From Campylobacter gracilis (GTDB lineage Bacteria > Campylobacterota > Campylobacteria > Campylobacterales > Campylobacteraceae), in the NCBI RefSeq assembly GCF_018374135.1, contig NZ_JAHAFS010000011.1:1-64000 (forward strand): a stretch of DNA of 64,000 nucleotides, read 5' to 3'. Below, in pieces: positions 34,701 to 44,199 of the stretch. The notes under the pieces are model-generated. The model had not been told where the DNA came from, ran no database searches, and was given only the letters and a program-made list of their open reading frames with translations. The translations under genes and the position numbers were made by a program. Numbering within the stretch: position 1 is the first letter of the stretch; each line of letters starts with the position of its first letter.

Positions 34701-35384
34701 TTAAGCAGGCTCAAGCTCGATCTTGTATCCTAGGCTCGGGACATTTTTTATGATTTCGCCTCCCACTTTATCGCGGATACGCTTGACGAAGGTACGAAGC
34801 GCCGTATCGCTCACGGCTCCTTCGGTCCAGACATAACGCTTGATCTCGTCGTAAAGCACCAGCTCGCCCACGCGACTGGCTAGTAGCGAAACGAAAGAAA
34901 GCTCCTTTTTAGTAAGCACGATCTGCTCGCCATCCTTCAGTAAAATACGGCAAAGCCCGTCAAATACGTAGCCGGCACCCATATTTACGACTCGTACAGA
35001 GTCCAGCTTAGACTTCATCAGCGCACTTATCTCTAGCACAAATGCGGCGATATCTACCGGCTTAAAGTAATACCGCTCGACGCCAATCTCCATAACGCCT
35101 TTTAGCTGCTCCTCCCTACTGAAGCCGCTAAGCACCACGATAGGGGCATGTGGAAAGATCTGTTTGATCTGACGTATCATCGCTAGCCCATCTTCGATCG
35201 GCATCAAAATATCGGTAATGACGAGATTAGGGCTAAATTTTTTAAATTTTTTCACACCTTCAAGCCCGTTTTGGGCATTGTAAACGTTGTTAAAAATACC
35301 CTCAAACGCCTTATGCAGCGAGGCTAGTAATTTAGTATCATCCTCGACTAGCAAGACGTCCAGCTCTTTTAAAGCGCAGCTCAT
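34701..35384 (-). CDS. OmpR/PhoB-type response regulator without an adjacent kinase
   Basis: A 227-residue two-component regulator from the ATG at 35384. The receiver has the acidic pair VEDD, the phospho-acceptor Asp in LVITDILMP (about residue 57) and the switch VVLSGFSREEQ with a later YYFKPVD Lys. The C-terminal winged helix is LTKKELSFVSLLASRVGELVLYDEI through TALRTFVKRIRDKVG, ending SLGYKIE. I chose ATG 35384 because GAGGGG lies about 7 bp upstream; a TTG at 35426 would add 14 poorly placed residues. No histidine kinase gene is within the window, so its partner and regulon are unknown. Confidence 0.85.
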   Translation of the reverse strand: MSCALKELDVLLVEDDTKLLASLHKAFEGIFNNVYNAQNGLEGVKKFKKFSPNLVITDILMPIEDGLAMIRQIKQIFPHAPIVVLSGFSREEQLKGVMEIGVERYYFKPVDIAAFVLEISALMKSKLDSVRVVNMGAGYVFDGLCRILLKDGEQIVLTKKELSFVSLLASRVGELVLYDEIKRYVWTEGAVSDTALRTFVKRIRDKVGGEIIKNVPSLGYKIELEPA

Positions 35385-36002
35385 AGCAGACCCCTCAAGG
35401 CGAAATTTCAAACGAAATTCTTTCAAATTTTCTCTTTTATTGAGCTTAAAATAATGTTAAGTTAAAAATTTAATTTCATAAAGTAACACAACTCTTATTT
35501 TAGGTGCAAATATGGGCGGGATTAAAAAAACAAGCGTGAGTAAAAACTGCAGCCTAGGAGTGGGGCAAAATTTAAAGTGACGCGAGCTAAATCTTATCGG
35601 TGCGAAAGAGATTTAAGAGCGGCTGAAAGTAAAATTTTAAAGTTAGCGCAGGTAAAATTTCACTACGCGGCGGAGCGGAATTTTATTTTAGGCAAATATT
35701 TTAGAGGGAAATGAAACAGCGCTGATAAGGTTTTAGTAGGTAAACGGCGCTAGATAAAATTTTACGGGCGGCAAAGCGTTTATTGGCATAATTTTGACAG
35801 CAACAAGACGACTTCTCAAATTTAAACGGCTTAAGACTGCGCGAAATGTACCGCAGGATCTGTTTTGAAAGAGCTAAGCGCACCAAGTCTGATCTTTAAA
35901 GTGCATGAAATTTAGCCGCGTGTGCGCTTAAAAGCTACGTGGAAGCAAAATCGCGCAAATGAAAAGTTACGGCGCGCAGCCAGTTTAAATTTAAAATCGC
36001 GA

Positions 36003-36149
36003 CTAGCGCAGATCCGTTTCATCCAAAAAGCTGCTTAATCCAAAATCACCGCGGCAATCCTCAGCCCGCAAAAGCACACTTTGCGTACCGCTCCAGCCTG
36101 CAATTATCCAGGCTGCGACGGGTTTTAAATTTACGACGCAAAGACCGCT
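36003..36149 (-). pseudogene. Possible remnant of an OB-fold tRNA-binding protein
   Basis: The minus-strand frame, bounded by stops on both sides, reads GLCVVNLKPVAAWIIAGWSG and goes on through SVLLRAEDCRGDFGLSSFLD. The VVNLKPV...IAG...LLRAED pattern recalls the C-terminal strands of CsaA/MetRS-type tRNA-binding domains (VVNLKP..IAG..S..LLLAA). There is no start and no upstream part. The resemblance is from memory and short; it could be chance. Confidence 0.25.
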
Positions 36150-36177
36150 TTAGAATTTAAAGCTTGCCGTAAATTTA

Positions 36178-36207
36178 AAATTTTACCGCGCGACCGCGGT
36201 AAAATTT
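36178..36207 (-). terminator. Strong hairpin downstream of carA, arms contain the palindromic repeat
   Basis: AAATTTTACCGCG pairs perfectly over 13 bp with CGCGGTAAAATTT around a 4-nt loop, followed on the minus strand by TAAATTTACGG. It lies 23 bp after the carA stop, and its outer arms are the two halves of the palindrome seen elsewhere. Confidence 0.65.
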
Positions 36208-36229
36208 CATGCGGGCAAAATTTTAAAAA

Positions 36230-37348
36230 TCATAAAATTTCAAGAAATTCTTTGAATATATATTTGCTCTCTGTTGGCCCCGCGCTGGCTTCGGGGTGGT
36301 GCTGCACCGAAAATACGGGATACTCTTTGTATCGCACCCCCTCGATCGTGCCGTCGAAAAGATTGCGGTGCGTGATCTCGCAGATCTGCGCAATCGTTTC
36401 GGGGACATTGTAGTTGTGGTTTTGCGCGGTAATCTCGATCGATTTGGTGCGCAGATTTTGCACGGGGTGGTTTGCGCCGTGCTGGCCGAATTTCAGCTTG
36501 TAGGTCTCATACCCCATCGCGTTGCTTAGCAGCTGATGACCCAAGCAAATTCCAAAAATCGGCATGCGCGCTTCGACCATCTTTTTGATCTGCGCGATCT
36601 CCTCTTTAAGCATACGAGGCTCGCCCGGGCCGTTTGATAAAAACACGCCGTCGATCTGCCCTTCTTTAAGCTTAGCAATCAGGCTCTCTGCCGTAACGTC
36701 GTGCGGAAAAACCTCGACGCCGAGCCCCAGATCGCAAAGCTCGTTTAGGATATTTCGCTTGACGCCGTAATCGATCACGGCTATCTTTTTACCGCAGCTT
36801 ACGGGCTGAGCGTAGCTTCCGCGCTCGGCGTTCCAGCGACCCGATGTGTGCTTATACGGCGCCTTCGTGCTTACGATGCTTACGTAGTTGATCTCCTCTA
36901 TGTGCGCAGATTCGCTGAGCGCCTTTTTAAGAGCCGCTTTATCGCTAATCTCGGTAGAGACGAAGGCGCGCAGACTGCCCTGATCGCGCAGCATCTTGGT
37001 TAAAAATCTAGTGTCGATATCGTAAACGCCGAATTTTCCGTTTTGCAAAAAATAATCCTCCAAGCTCATCTGCGAGCGAAAATTTGAAGGCTCGTTGTTA
37101 AAATTTCTTACGAAAATTCCGCTTGCGTGGATTTTGGAGCTTTCCTTGTCATTTTCGTTGATACCTACGATGCCGATTTCAGGCATAGTGAAAATAATAA
37201 ACTGCCCCGCGTAGCTAGGATCGGAGATGATCTCTTCATAGCCGGTGGCAGAGGTGTTAAACACGAGCTCGCCGAATGCGCTGCCGCCCTTGCCGAACGC
37301 CTTGGCTTGCAGATAGATGCCGTTTTCTATGTAGATATACGCGTTCAT
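36230..37348 (-). CDS. carA: Carbamoyl phosphate synthase small (glutaminase) subunit
   Basis: A 372-residue CarA. The N-terminal swivelling domain (AYIYIENGIYLQAKAFG, FNTSATGYEEIISDPSY) is followed by a class I glutamine amidotransferase domain with the nucleophile in GICLGHQLL (about residue 256) and the catalytic His-Glu in SVQHHPEASAGP near the C-terminus. It supplies ammonia for carbamoyl phosphate, used in arginine and pyrimidine synthesis. The ATG at 37348 overlaps the DUF507 stop (ATGA); a GTG one codon earlier is also possible. carB is not in the window. Confidence 0.95.
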   Translation of the reverse strand: MNAYIYIENGIYLQAKAFGKGGSAFGELVFNTSATGYEEIISDPSYAGQFIIFTMPEIGIVGINENDKESSKIHASGIFVRNFNNEPSNFRSQMSLEDYFLQNGKFGVYDIDTRFLTKMLRDQGSLRAFVSTEISDKAALKKALSESAHIEEINYVSIVSTKAPYKHTSGRWNAERGSYAQPVSCGKKIAVIDYGVKRNILNELCDLGLGVEVFPHDVTAESLIAKLKEGQIDGVFLSNGPGEPRMLKEEIAQIKKMVEARMPIFGICLGHQLLSNAMGYETYKLKFGQHGANHPVQNLRTKSIEITAQNHNYNVPETIAQICEITHRNLFDGTIEGVRYKEYPVFSVQHHPEASAGPTESKYIFKEFLEIL

Positions 37349-37899
37349 CACAGCATGCCCCGTTTTCTTAGCTCCTCTTCGTAGAGCTTTTCAAACACCA
37401 GCTCGTATTCTTCGGTACCGGGGAGCAATTTTTGTTTGTAACCCTCGATCTTTTCATAGACCACATCCTCAATCTTTTGATAATTTTTAAGATATTCGTC
37501 GATCGCGTTATAAATTATCGTTTTTAGCCTGTTTTCCGAGACTTTGTAATCGATCAAATTTTTCTTCCAAACGGTTTCTAAAATTTTATGCGATATGGTG
37601 CCGTAGCGATCCTCGAAATTTAGCTCGAAATTCTCGTCGTTTGCGATGTGGCGTTTGATGAGCCAAAACATATCTTTTTTATTCACGCTCATCTCATCTA
37701 GCTCGCTTATGCGCTCATCTATCAGCTCGTTTGCGCGTTCGTCTATCGCTCTTTCTTTTTGCAGATCGCCCCTTATGATCTCATCTGCTTCCTTGGCGAC
37801 GGGCTCTATGCCTGCACTAAGCGTAACGCAGCCCGAGTTTAGCAGATCCAGCGCTATTTTATGCGCGATATATGGCACGTGTGGTAGTCGTATTCGCAT
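37348..37899 (-). CDS. DUF507 family protein of unknown function
   Basis: A 183-residue charged, mostly helical protein without signal peptide or membrane helix. It starts MRIRLPHVPYIAHKIALDLL and contains two similar halves (KKDMFWLIKRHIANDENF in the first, NRLKTIIYNAIDEYLKNYQK in the second), as DUF507 proteins do. In epsilonproteobacteria this gene is regularly fused to the carA context; no biochemical role is known to me. It overlaps carA by 1 bp and lies 74 bp after purA. Confidence 0.8.
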   Translation of the reverse strand: MRIRLPHVPYIAHKIALDLLNSGCVTLSAGIEPVAKEADEIIRGDLQKERAIDERANELIDERISELDEMSVNKKDMFWLIKRHIANDENFELNFEDRYGTISHKILETVWKKNLIDYKVSENRLKTIIYNAIDEYLKNYQKIEDVVYEKIEGYKQKLLPGTEEYELVFEKLYEEELRKRGML

Positions 37900-37973
37900 G
37901 ATCGTTCCTTTAAATTCAGTTCTACGAGCGGTCGCGCCGCCCGCAACGGGTAAAATTTAAAATTTTGCCCGAT

Positions 37974-39224
37974 TTATAAAATTATCGTGTCGCTTCTTTC
38001 GGGACTGGTAGAGATAAAGCCCACCTTCGCGCCGCTTAGCTCCTCTATTTTGCGGATATAATTTTGCGCGTTTTGCGGCAGATCCTCAAATTTTGAAATT
38101 CCTTTGACGCTGTCCCAGCCAGGCATCTGCTCATAAACCGGCTCGGCAGCTTCCAAATCGATCGGAAAATAATCGATCTCCTCCCCCTTATAGCGATATG
38201 CGCGGCAAATTTTAATACTCTCAAAGCCGTCTAGGACGTCAAGCTTCATAAGCGCGAGCTTGTCGATGCCGCTAAGGCGCACGGCGTATTTCGTAGCCAC
38301 TCCGTCGAACCAGCCGCAGCGGCGCGCCCTGCCCGTCGTGGTGCCGTACTCTTTACCGATCTCGCGCATCGCCTCGCCTTGCGGACTCTTATCCTCGGTA
38401 GGAAACGCGCCGTTGCCCACGCGGGTGGTGTAGGCTTTTAAAATTCCCATCACCGTGCCGATATCTTTCGGCGCGAGCCCGAGCCCGCTGCAAGCCCCGC
38501 CCGCGATGGTAGTCGAGCTCGTGACGTAAGGATAGGTGCCGTGATCGATATCAAGCAGGCTTCCTTGCGCGCCCTCTACGAGCACGCGCTTGTCGTAATC
38601 AAGCGCCTTCCACAGCATGTGCGTGGTATCGGCGATGTATGGCTCGAGCGCGCTTTTATAGCGTTTTAGCTCGTCATAAATTTCAAGCTTGCTAGGGATT
38701 TTAACCCCCGCTTTTTCAAAAACGCTCTCATGCGAAGCAAAATCGCGCGATAGCGCCTCGGCAAGCCTTTCAGGCTCTAAAAGCTCCACTACGCGGTGTC
38801 CCGTGCGCGCGATCTTATCGGCATACGCAGGCCCTATACCCTTGCCTGTGGTGCCGATTGCAAGCTCGCCCTTGCTCTTTTCGCGCGCTTGATCGATCAG
38901 CGAGTGGTACTGCAAATTTAAAAACGCCTTCTCGCTTATGAAAAATCTGCCCTTTAAATTTTCAAACTGCGCCATCTCGGTAATCAGCACGTCGGGGTTG
39001 ATCACGACGCCGTTTCCGATAATGTTGATGATATTTTTGTGAAGCACACCGCTAGGAACTAGATGCAGCGCAAATTTCTCGCCGTTTATGACGATGGTGT
39101 GGCCCGCGTTGTGCCCGCCACTGCTGCGACATACGAAATCGTAATTCGCGCTTATCATATCTACGATCTTGCCCTTGCCCTCATCGCCCCACTGGGCGCC
39201 GATGACTACGTCAACTTTACTCAT
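37974..39224 (-). CDS. purA: Adenylosuccinate synthetase
   Basis: A 416-residue PurA, GTP-dependent first step from IMP to AMP. The P-loop-like N-terminus VVIGAQWGDEGKGKIVD, SSGGHNAGHT, the TTGKGIGPAYADKIARTGHR loop, VEGAQGSLLDIDHGTYPYVTSS and the GTP-site region TTTGRARRCGWFD are all intact. It overlaps hisZ by 4 bp. Chemically unrelated neighbours (HisZ, DUF507, CarA) share only a nucleotide/amino acid theme. Confidence 0.96.
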   Translation of the reverse strand: MSKVDVVIGAQWGDEGKGKIVDMISANYDFVCRSSGGHNAGHTIVINGEKFALHLVPSGVLHKNIINIIGNGVVINPDVLITEMAQFENLKGRFFISEKAFLNLQYHSLIDQAREKSKGELAIGTTGKGIGPAYADKIARTGHRVVELLEPERLAEALSRDFASHESVFEKAGVKIPSKLEIYDELKRYKSALEPYIADTTHMLWKALDYDKRVLVEGAQGSLLDIDHGTYPYVTSSTTIAGGACSGLGLAPKDIGTVMGILKAYTTRVGNGAFPTEDKSPQGEAMREIGKEYGTTTGRARRCGWFDGVATKYAVRLSGIDKLALMKLDVLDGFESIKICRAYRYKGEEIDYFPIDLEAAEPVYEQMPGWDSVKGISKFEDLPQNAQNYIRKIEELSGAKVGFISTSPERSDTIIL

Positions 39225-40084
39225 TTCTCATCCTTTTGCATAATTTTTTCTATCAAAGCATCCACTAGCAGCGCAAAGCCGCTGGATTTTAGCCCGTCAA
39301 TCTCGTAATTTCCGCCGTTACAATACACTGCGCCCGCGTCTAAAAATCTAAAAAATAGCGCGTCGTAATAGCGCATTTTAGAGTAATACAGCAGCGAAAC
39401 GCAGATGCGCTCGTAATCCACGCCCAGGCTTAAAATTTCATCTAGGCATGGCACGAGCTCTTCAGGCACCTGCGTGCGCAGAGCCTGCACGTCCTTTAGC
39501 GATGTGGCGCGAGCCGTAGCATCCAGCCAAGGCAAATTTTGCTCAAGCAGCGTCTCAATCTTGCCCTTTTCAAAAATTTCAAGCGGCAAATTTAAAATTT
39601 CGCAGATTTTTTTCGGAATTTCGATGTTGCTTAGCTGAAGCGCGGGCATAAGATCAAATTCTTTAAAAAATTCCTGCGCGATTTTAATCGCAAGGGGCAA
39701 ATTTTTCTCTCCGATCAGCTCTGCGCCGATCTGATAAAACTCGTCGCTTGGGTATTTGAAAGTAGGCTGGACATAAAATAGCCGCCTTAGCTTATCGTCT
39801 TTCAGCCGCTTGCGCACGATACGCACGACGTCCACGGTGCTGTCTGCTCGAAGCGCTAGCTCGTGGTTCGTGGGATCGGAGAGCTTAAGAAGCTTTTGCG
39901 GCGCGACGCTTAGGTGCTGATGATATGAAAAATATGGCGTTAAAATTTCGCTAAAGCCGTTTTTAACGAGGATTTCGCTCGCTTTATTTTCCAGCTCGCG
40001 CTTGAGCTGCGCGCTCTTTCCGAAATAAAGCCTCGAGCCGTTGGGTATCTCGTGATCGAAATCGGCGCTAACGCTATCTATCAT
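39221..40084 (-). CDS. hisZ: HisZ-like ATP phosphoribosyltransferase regulatory subunit
   Basis: A 287-residue class II aminoacyl-tRNA synthetase-like protein without an anticodon-binding domain. The N-terminal part shows GFSEILTPYFSYHQH and LALRADSTVDVVRIV (motif 2-like Arg), and the C-terminal part carries a reduced motif 3 (GGNYEIDGLKSSGFAL). HisZ pairs with the short HisG to make the first enzyme of histidine synthesis. It lies between the GGDEF protein (4-bp overlap) and purA (4-bp overlap), matching the hisZ-purA pair I recall from C. jejuni. Confidence 0.85.
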   Translation of the reverse strand: MIDSVSADFDHEIPNGSRLYFGKSAQLKRELENKASEILVKNGFSEILTPYFSYHQHLSVAPQKLLKLSDPTNHELALRADSTVDVVRIVRKRLKDDKLRRLFYVQPTFKYPSDEFYQIGAELIGEKNLPLAIKIAQEFFKEFDLMPALQLSNIEIPKKICEILNLPLEIFEKGKIETLLEQNLPWLDATARATSLKDVQALRTQVPEELVPCLDEILSLGVDYERICVSLLYYSKMRYYDALFFRFLDAGAVYCNGGNYEIDGLKSSGFALLVDALIEKIMQKDEK

Positions 40085-43000
40085 GCTGCCTCCAAATCGC
40101 TTATGAACTGATCTAGCCGCGCCCTAAAGCCTGAGATGAAGCTTACTAAAGCGCGATAATCAAGCGAAAGAATATCTAAAATTTGCTTACGTATTTCTGT
40201 AGTTAACGCAAATTTTTCGCTGCCCGCGCTTTGAGTTTTGTTTAAAATTTCACCGAATTTTGCTCTAAAGCCTTCAAATTCTCCGGGGCTCAGATCGCCC
40301 GCATCGGCGCGCGAAACGAAGCTTAAAGCAAGCTCTTTGTAATCAAGCGCGTTTAAAAAGCCGATAAACTCGTCCTTACCGATAGCCGCGAGCTTCGGCG
40401 TGTCTTTAAAGCGCGCGATAAAAGCGTCTATCTCTTTGCGATCCAGCGCTTTTGCGATAAAATTTCCCTGCAGATAGTTAAATTTCAAATTGTTTAAGAG
40501 CCGCAGCGACAGCGCGTTTTCGACCCCTTGAGCGCCAAGAGCGAAGCCAAATTCTCGCTTTAGCTTACCCGTGATCTCCACCATCGTTCGGATAGCATTT
40601 TTTTTCTTGCCTATGTCAAGGCAGAGCTCGCGGTCGATTTTAACGACATCGAAAGGCTGGGCATTCAGGAATGGGATATTATTTTTATTTGCACTATTAA
40701 GGGCAAATTTAATCCCAAGATCTGCATAACGCCCACGCGCAGGTGCGAATCCCTTAAAATTTTGCTCGCTAAAATCGGTTATCTCAAACATCAACTCGCC
40801 TTTTGCATTAGCCCTGTCTCGCAAGCTGTGAGCTACGAAATCGTAAAATTCGTCGTTTGTAAGCACGGCTATACTTACGTTTATCGAGCAGTTTGCGCCC
40901 GTTTGAGCATTAAATTCCATCATCTTTGAAAACGCAAATTTTGAGATCGGTAACTCAAATCGAGGCTCGCTTAATATCTGCGCAAAATCCTGCGGGGCAA
41001 GAATTCCGCGCTTTCCGCGATCCCAGCGTAAAAGCAGCTCATATCCGTAAATCTGCGCGCCGCTAATGATCGGCTGATAGAGCACGAAAAACTCCCCCTC
41101 TTCGATCGCTGCAGCAATCCCTTCTTCGCTAGGTTCGTCTGCTTCGGCGCGCTCAAAGATGCAGTAGCGGTTTTTGCCGCTCGTTTTAGCGCGATACATC
41201 GCTCTATCGGCGCGCGATAAAAGTCCTGAAAATTCGATCTTTTCGCTGCCGTCGTAAAACGCTGCGCCAACGCTGATGCTTGCGCTGATCTCATTGCCTT
41301 TAAGATTAAATTTCATCTTTGAAATTCCAAGCAGACGGTCTAATAGCACATGCGCCGCGTCCTTGCTTTGCAGATCGCCGATGATAGCGCCAAACTCATC
41401 GCCGCCTAGGCGCGCCAAGATATCGCCTTTACGCAGTAGCCCACTCATCGCCTTTGAGATCGCTTGTAAAAACATATCGCCGACCTCGTGCCCATAGGTG
41501 TCATTGATCGCTTTAAAGCCGTCAAAATCGATGAAAAGCACCGCCATAAGCTTGGAATTTTCGCCCGAGTTTGCGGTAAATCTCTGCGCAGCCTTCATAA
41601 AATACACTCTATTCGGAAGCCCGGTAAGCGCGTCGTAATGGGCGATCTTGGCTAGCTCGCTCTCTTTTTGCTTGATCTGCGAAATTTCGGTAAACATCAG
41701 AATGAAATTTGAAGTAAGCGAAAAATCATCCTTTATCGCAATTGCCGTAAATAACGCAGGAAAGGTGCCGCCGCCTCGTTTTAGTCCGTAAATTTCATCT
41801 TTGTAAGAGGTCTGTTTGCCAACGAGATTTTTTCTAATCCTCTCCATCACGTCTGCCCCGCCCTCTGTAGGAGCGAAGAAATTTGGAATTTTGCCGATAG
41901 TTTGGCTTTCGCTATAGCCGGTGATTTCATAAAAGGCGTTATTAGCGCGCAGCACGCGACCGCTCTCATCTGTGATTAAGATCGCCTCTAGCGAGCGCGA
42001 AAAGACGTTGGCGTTTAAATTTAACTCCAGCTCCGTCTGTTTGCGCGAGCTAATATCTTCGAGCGTAGTTTTTACAAGGCGCGAGCGAGAGCCGTGCTTT
42101 TCGGTGACGTAGCCTTGCATACTGATCCAAGTATAGGCATTAGCGGCATTTCGCAGACGGAATTCACAGCTAAAATCGCTTCTAAGTCCGGCGGTGCATT
42201 CGCGGATCATTTTATTGAAATTCTCTAAATCCGCGAAGTAAATTTCATAACTGAACTCCCCAAAGCTCATCGCAGTGTTTAGCCTTTTGCCGCGATATTT
42301 TAAAATTTTAAAGTAATTTTTATCAAACGACAGCGTCTGCGCATCAAGATCGATTAAGCAGGTGCAAAAATTCCTAGTCTCGATTACGGTGCGGTAAAAG
42401 TCCAAATCCTCCTGTAAGCCGCGGATCGCCTTAACATCGTCGTCGATATTTTGAAAATAAAACGCAGCCCTGGCGGCGGACTTTTTGACATAGATGCTCA
42501 CTTCGTAGCTATAGCGGATATTGTCGTTGTGGCGAATTTTATAGCTTTGAGAAAAGCTTAGCTCTTCTGAAGGCATATCGGCTAAGCGGTTTAAAATTTC
42601 GTTTTTAGCCTCATTCGCATCCTTTTCATCCAGCAAATCCCATAGCCTTATCTCGCCACTTAAAAACTGCGCCGCTTCGTAACCCCAAAGCTCTTTTATA
42701 TTTTTGCTAGCATCTACGATCTTGCCCGAAGTGTAGTCAAACACGAGTGTAACGATAGGCGCGTGATTTAAATACTCATATTTTTGCTTAGTTTCATCGT
42801 AAAATCTGCGATATTTTGACGCATCCAGCACCACAAAAAGGGTTGAAATTTTACTTCCGTCGCGGATATAAGATTTTTTAACATAGAGGTCCTTGACGCC
42901 GTTTTTGGTCTCTTGGCGGGTTACGACGTAGTTTTCTTTGACGTAGTTTGCGCGCTGGGTTTGATAGGCGTGATCGTAAAACGAGCCTGCTTGCAGCGCG

Positions 43001-44148
43001 AAGATATTCCGCCCTACGACGTCATCGCCGTAAAGCTCGCGTGCGCCGTTGCTAGCGCTTTCGATCGTGCCTGCGACGTTATCGATACTAAGCACTGAAA
43101 GAGAGCTGTATTTTAGCGCATCTTTAAAGCTGAGGCTAAAATCGCCGTGGCGCAGATTAGACTTCAAAACCTCATCTATGGATTTAGAAATTTCTAAGAC
43201 GGAGCTTAGCGGATTTAGCGCTTCTATATCTCGAATTTTGGAGTGATAGTCCCCTTGGCGCAGCGCGTTTTGAACTGCTGCAAGCGGGATGAAAACGCGC
43301 TTTTTTAAAAACGTAAAATTTGAAATTAGAAGGATTAAATAAGCCAAAATAGCTGCTGCTAGCGCTACGACGATAAAATCGTCTGCGCCCAAAAAATAGC
43401 CGGCTCGTTCGCGAGCCATTACGAAATTATCCCCAAATTTCGCAAGATAGGCAAAGCTTAACCCAGATTCGTCTTCGAAGCTTACCACTTCGCCTAGGCG
43501 CGAAAAATCAAAATCCTGCCCCAATATATCGGTTGCGCTGCCAGGAGCGTTAAAAAATTTACCTTCGGCATTAAAGACCAAAATATCTCCCAGCGAAGAG
43601 AGTCTGGCAATCGACCTAGCGGTGTTGGCAAAGCCTAGCAGATATGAATCAGCATTTACACGCTTGATCAAAAAATACCGCCACGCCCCATCCATCATCA
43701 TATAGCGCGATACCCATTCATCCTTTTTTAGCTCGCTTGCGATATCCGCAAGCCGTATCTCGCCAAGATCCGAAATGCGCGCATCCGATGAAAAATGTGC
43801 TAAGCTCTCCTGCTCCGCGCCGTGGGCGCGCATATAAAAAATAGCGTCAAATCTATGAGAAGATTTTACGACATTACGGATCAAATCCGCATAAAGCTCG
43901 CTTTGTGCAGCTTCGTGCCTTGCGTCCAAAGAAATGATATTCTCTTTTAGAATTTCAAGCTCGCTAAAAAGCGACTCGTCGGTATTTTTAAGTAAAGTAA
44001 TCGCCGTGCGCGTCCGCAAATCAAGCTGCGTAGCGATCCTAGTGCGCAAAAAGCTAATCTCGCAAACTACTACAAGCGTAAGTAGCGCAGCGCCTAGAAT
44101 CAAGGCGGCGTTAAATCTTTCGGTAACGAAGTCTTTTTTGTTTTTCAT
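40081..44148 (-). CDS. Membrane PAS-GGDEF-EAL protein (diguanylate cyclase with degenerate EAL)
   Basis: A 1355-residue sensor enzyme. A helix at about 15-35 and a second at about 253-275 (VVALAAAILAYLILLISNF) enclose a periplasmic sensor domain. About four PAS-like domains follow (near 340, 455, 600 and 715). The GGDEF domain has intact GGDEF near residue 912 with an RxxD inhibitory site (RKGD) five residues before it. The EAL domain from about 1005 reads ELLLRW for EALLRW, has lost the DDFG motif (FALNSANKNN) and has AQGVE for AEGVE, so it should not hydrolyse c-di-GMP. I chose ATG 44148; the TTG four codons earlier is weaker. It overlaps hisZ by 4 bp. Confidence 0.88.
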   Translation of the reverse strand: MKNKKDFVTERFNAALILGAALLTLVVVCEISFLRTRIATQLDLRTRTAITLLKNTDESLFSELEILKENIISLDARHEAAQSELYADLIRNVVKSSHRFDAIFYMRAHGAEQESLAHFSSDARISDLGEIRLADIASELKKDEWVSRYMMMDGAWRYFLIKRVNADSYLLGFANTARSIARLSSLGDILVFNAEGKFFNAPGSATDILGQDFDFSRLGEVVSFEDESGLSFAYLAKFGDNFVMARERAGYFLGADDFIVVALAAAILAYLILLISNFTFLKKRVFIPLAAVQNALRQGDYHSKIRDIEALNPLSSVLEISKSIDEVLKSNLRHGDFSLSFKDALKYSSLSVLSIDNVAGTIESASNGARELYGDDVVGRNIFALQAGSFYDHAYQTQRANYVKENYVVTRQETKNGVKDLYVKKSYIRDGSKISTLFVVLDASKYRRFYDETKQKYEYLNHAPIVTLVFDYTSGKIVDASKNIKELWGYEAAQFLSGEIRLWDLLDEKDANEAKNEILNRLADMPSEELSFSQSYKIRHNDNIRYSYEVSIYVKKSAARAAFYFQNIDDDVKAIRGLQEDLDFYRTVIETRNFCTCLIDLDAQTLSFDKNYFKILKYRGKRLNTAMSFGEFSYEIYFADLENFNKMIRECTAGLRSDFSCEFRLRNAANAYTWISMQGYVTEKHGSRSRLVKTTLEDISSRKQTELELNLNANVFSRSLEAILITDESGRVLRANNAFYEITGYSESQTIGKIPNFFAPTEGGADVMERIRKNLVGKQTSYKDEIYGLKRGGGTFPALFTAIAIKDDFSLTSNFILMFTEISQIKQKESELAKIAHYDALTGLPNRVYFMKAAQRFTANSGENSKLMAVLFIDFDGFKAINDTYGHEVGDMFLQAISKAMSGLLRKGDILARLGGDEFGAIIGDLQSKDAAHVLLDRLLGISKMKFNLKGNEISASISVGAAFYDGSEKIEFSGLLSRADRAMYRAKTSGKNRYCIFERAEADEPSEEGIAAAIEEGEFFVLYQPIISGAQIYGYELLLRWDRGKRGILAPQDFAQILSEPRFELPISKFAFSKMMEFNAQTGANCSINVSIAVLTNDEFYDFVAHSLRDRANAKGELMFEITDFSEQNFKGFAPARGRYADLGIKFALNSANKNNIPFLNAQPFDVVKIDRELCLDIGKKKNAIRTMVEITGKLKREFGFALGAQGVENALSLRLLNNLKFNYLQGNFIAKALDRKEIDAFIARFKDTPKLAAIGKDEFIGFLNALDYKELALSFVSRADAGDLSPGEFEGFRAKFGEILNKTQSAGSEKFALTTEIRKQILDILSLDYRALVSFISGFRARLDQFISDLEAA

Positions 44149-44199
44149 GCCAAATTCCAAATTTTGCGGGATTTTAGCAAATTTCGTTTTAAAGCCTAT

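Larger units (their letters stand above)
35385..36229. other. Repeat-rich spacer of about 850 bp with one possible gene remnant
   Basis: No intact gene is supported. The region is full of AAATTTTA-type repeats. A 48-codon minus-strand fragment at 36003-36149 (see its own entry) and a 13-bp hairpin at 36178-36207 are the only structured items. A 61-residue frame at 35701-35886 is basic and low in information and is not believed. Confidence 0.6.

Noticed and set aside
35701..35886. 61-residue minus-strand ORF in the 850-bp spacer
   Set aside because: Short, basic, without start signals or family resemblance.
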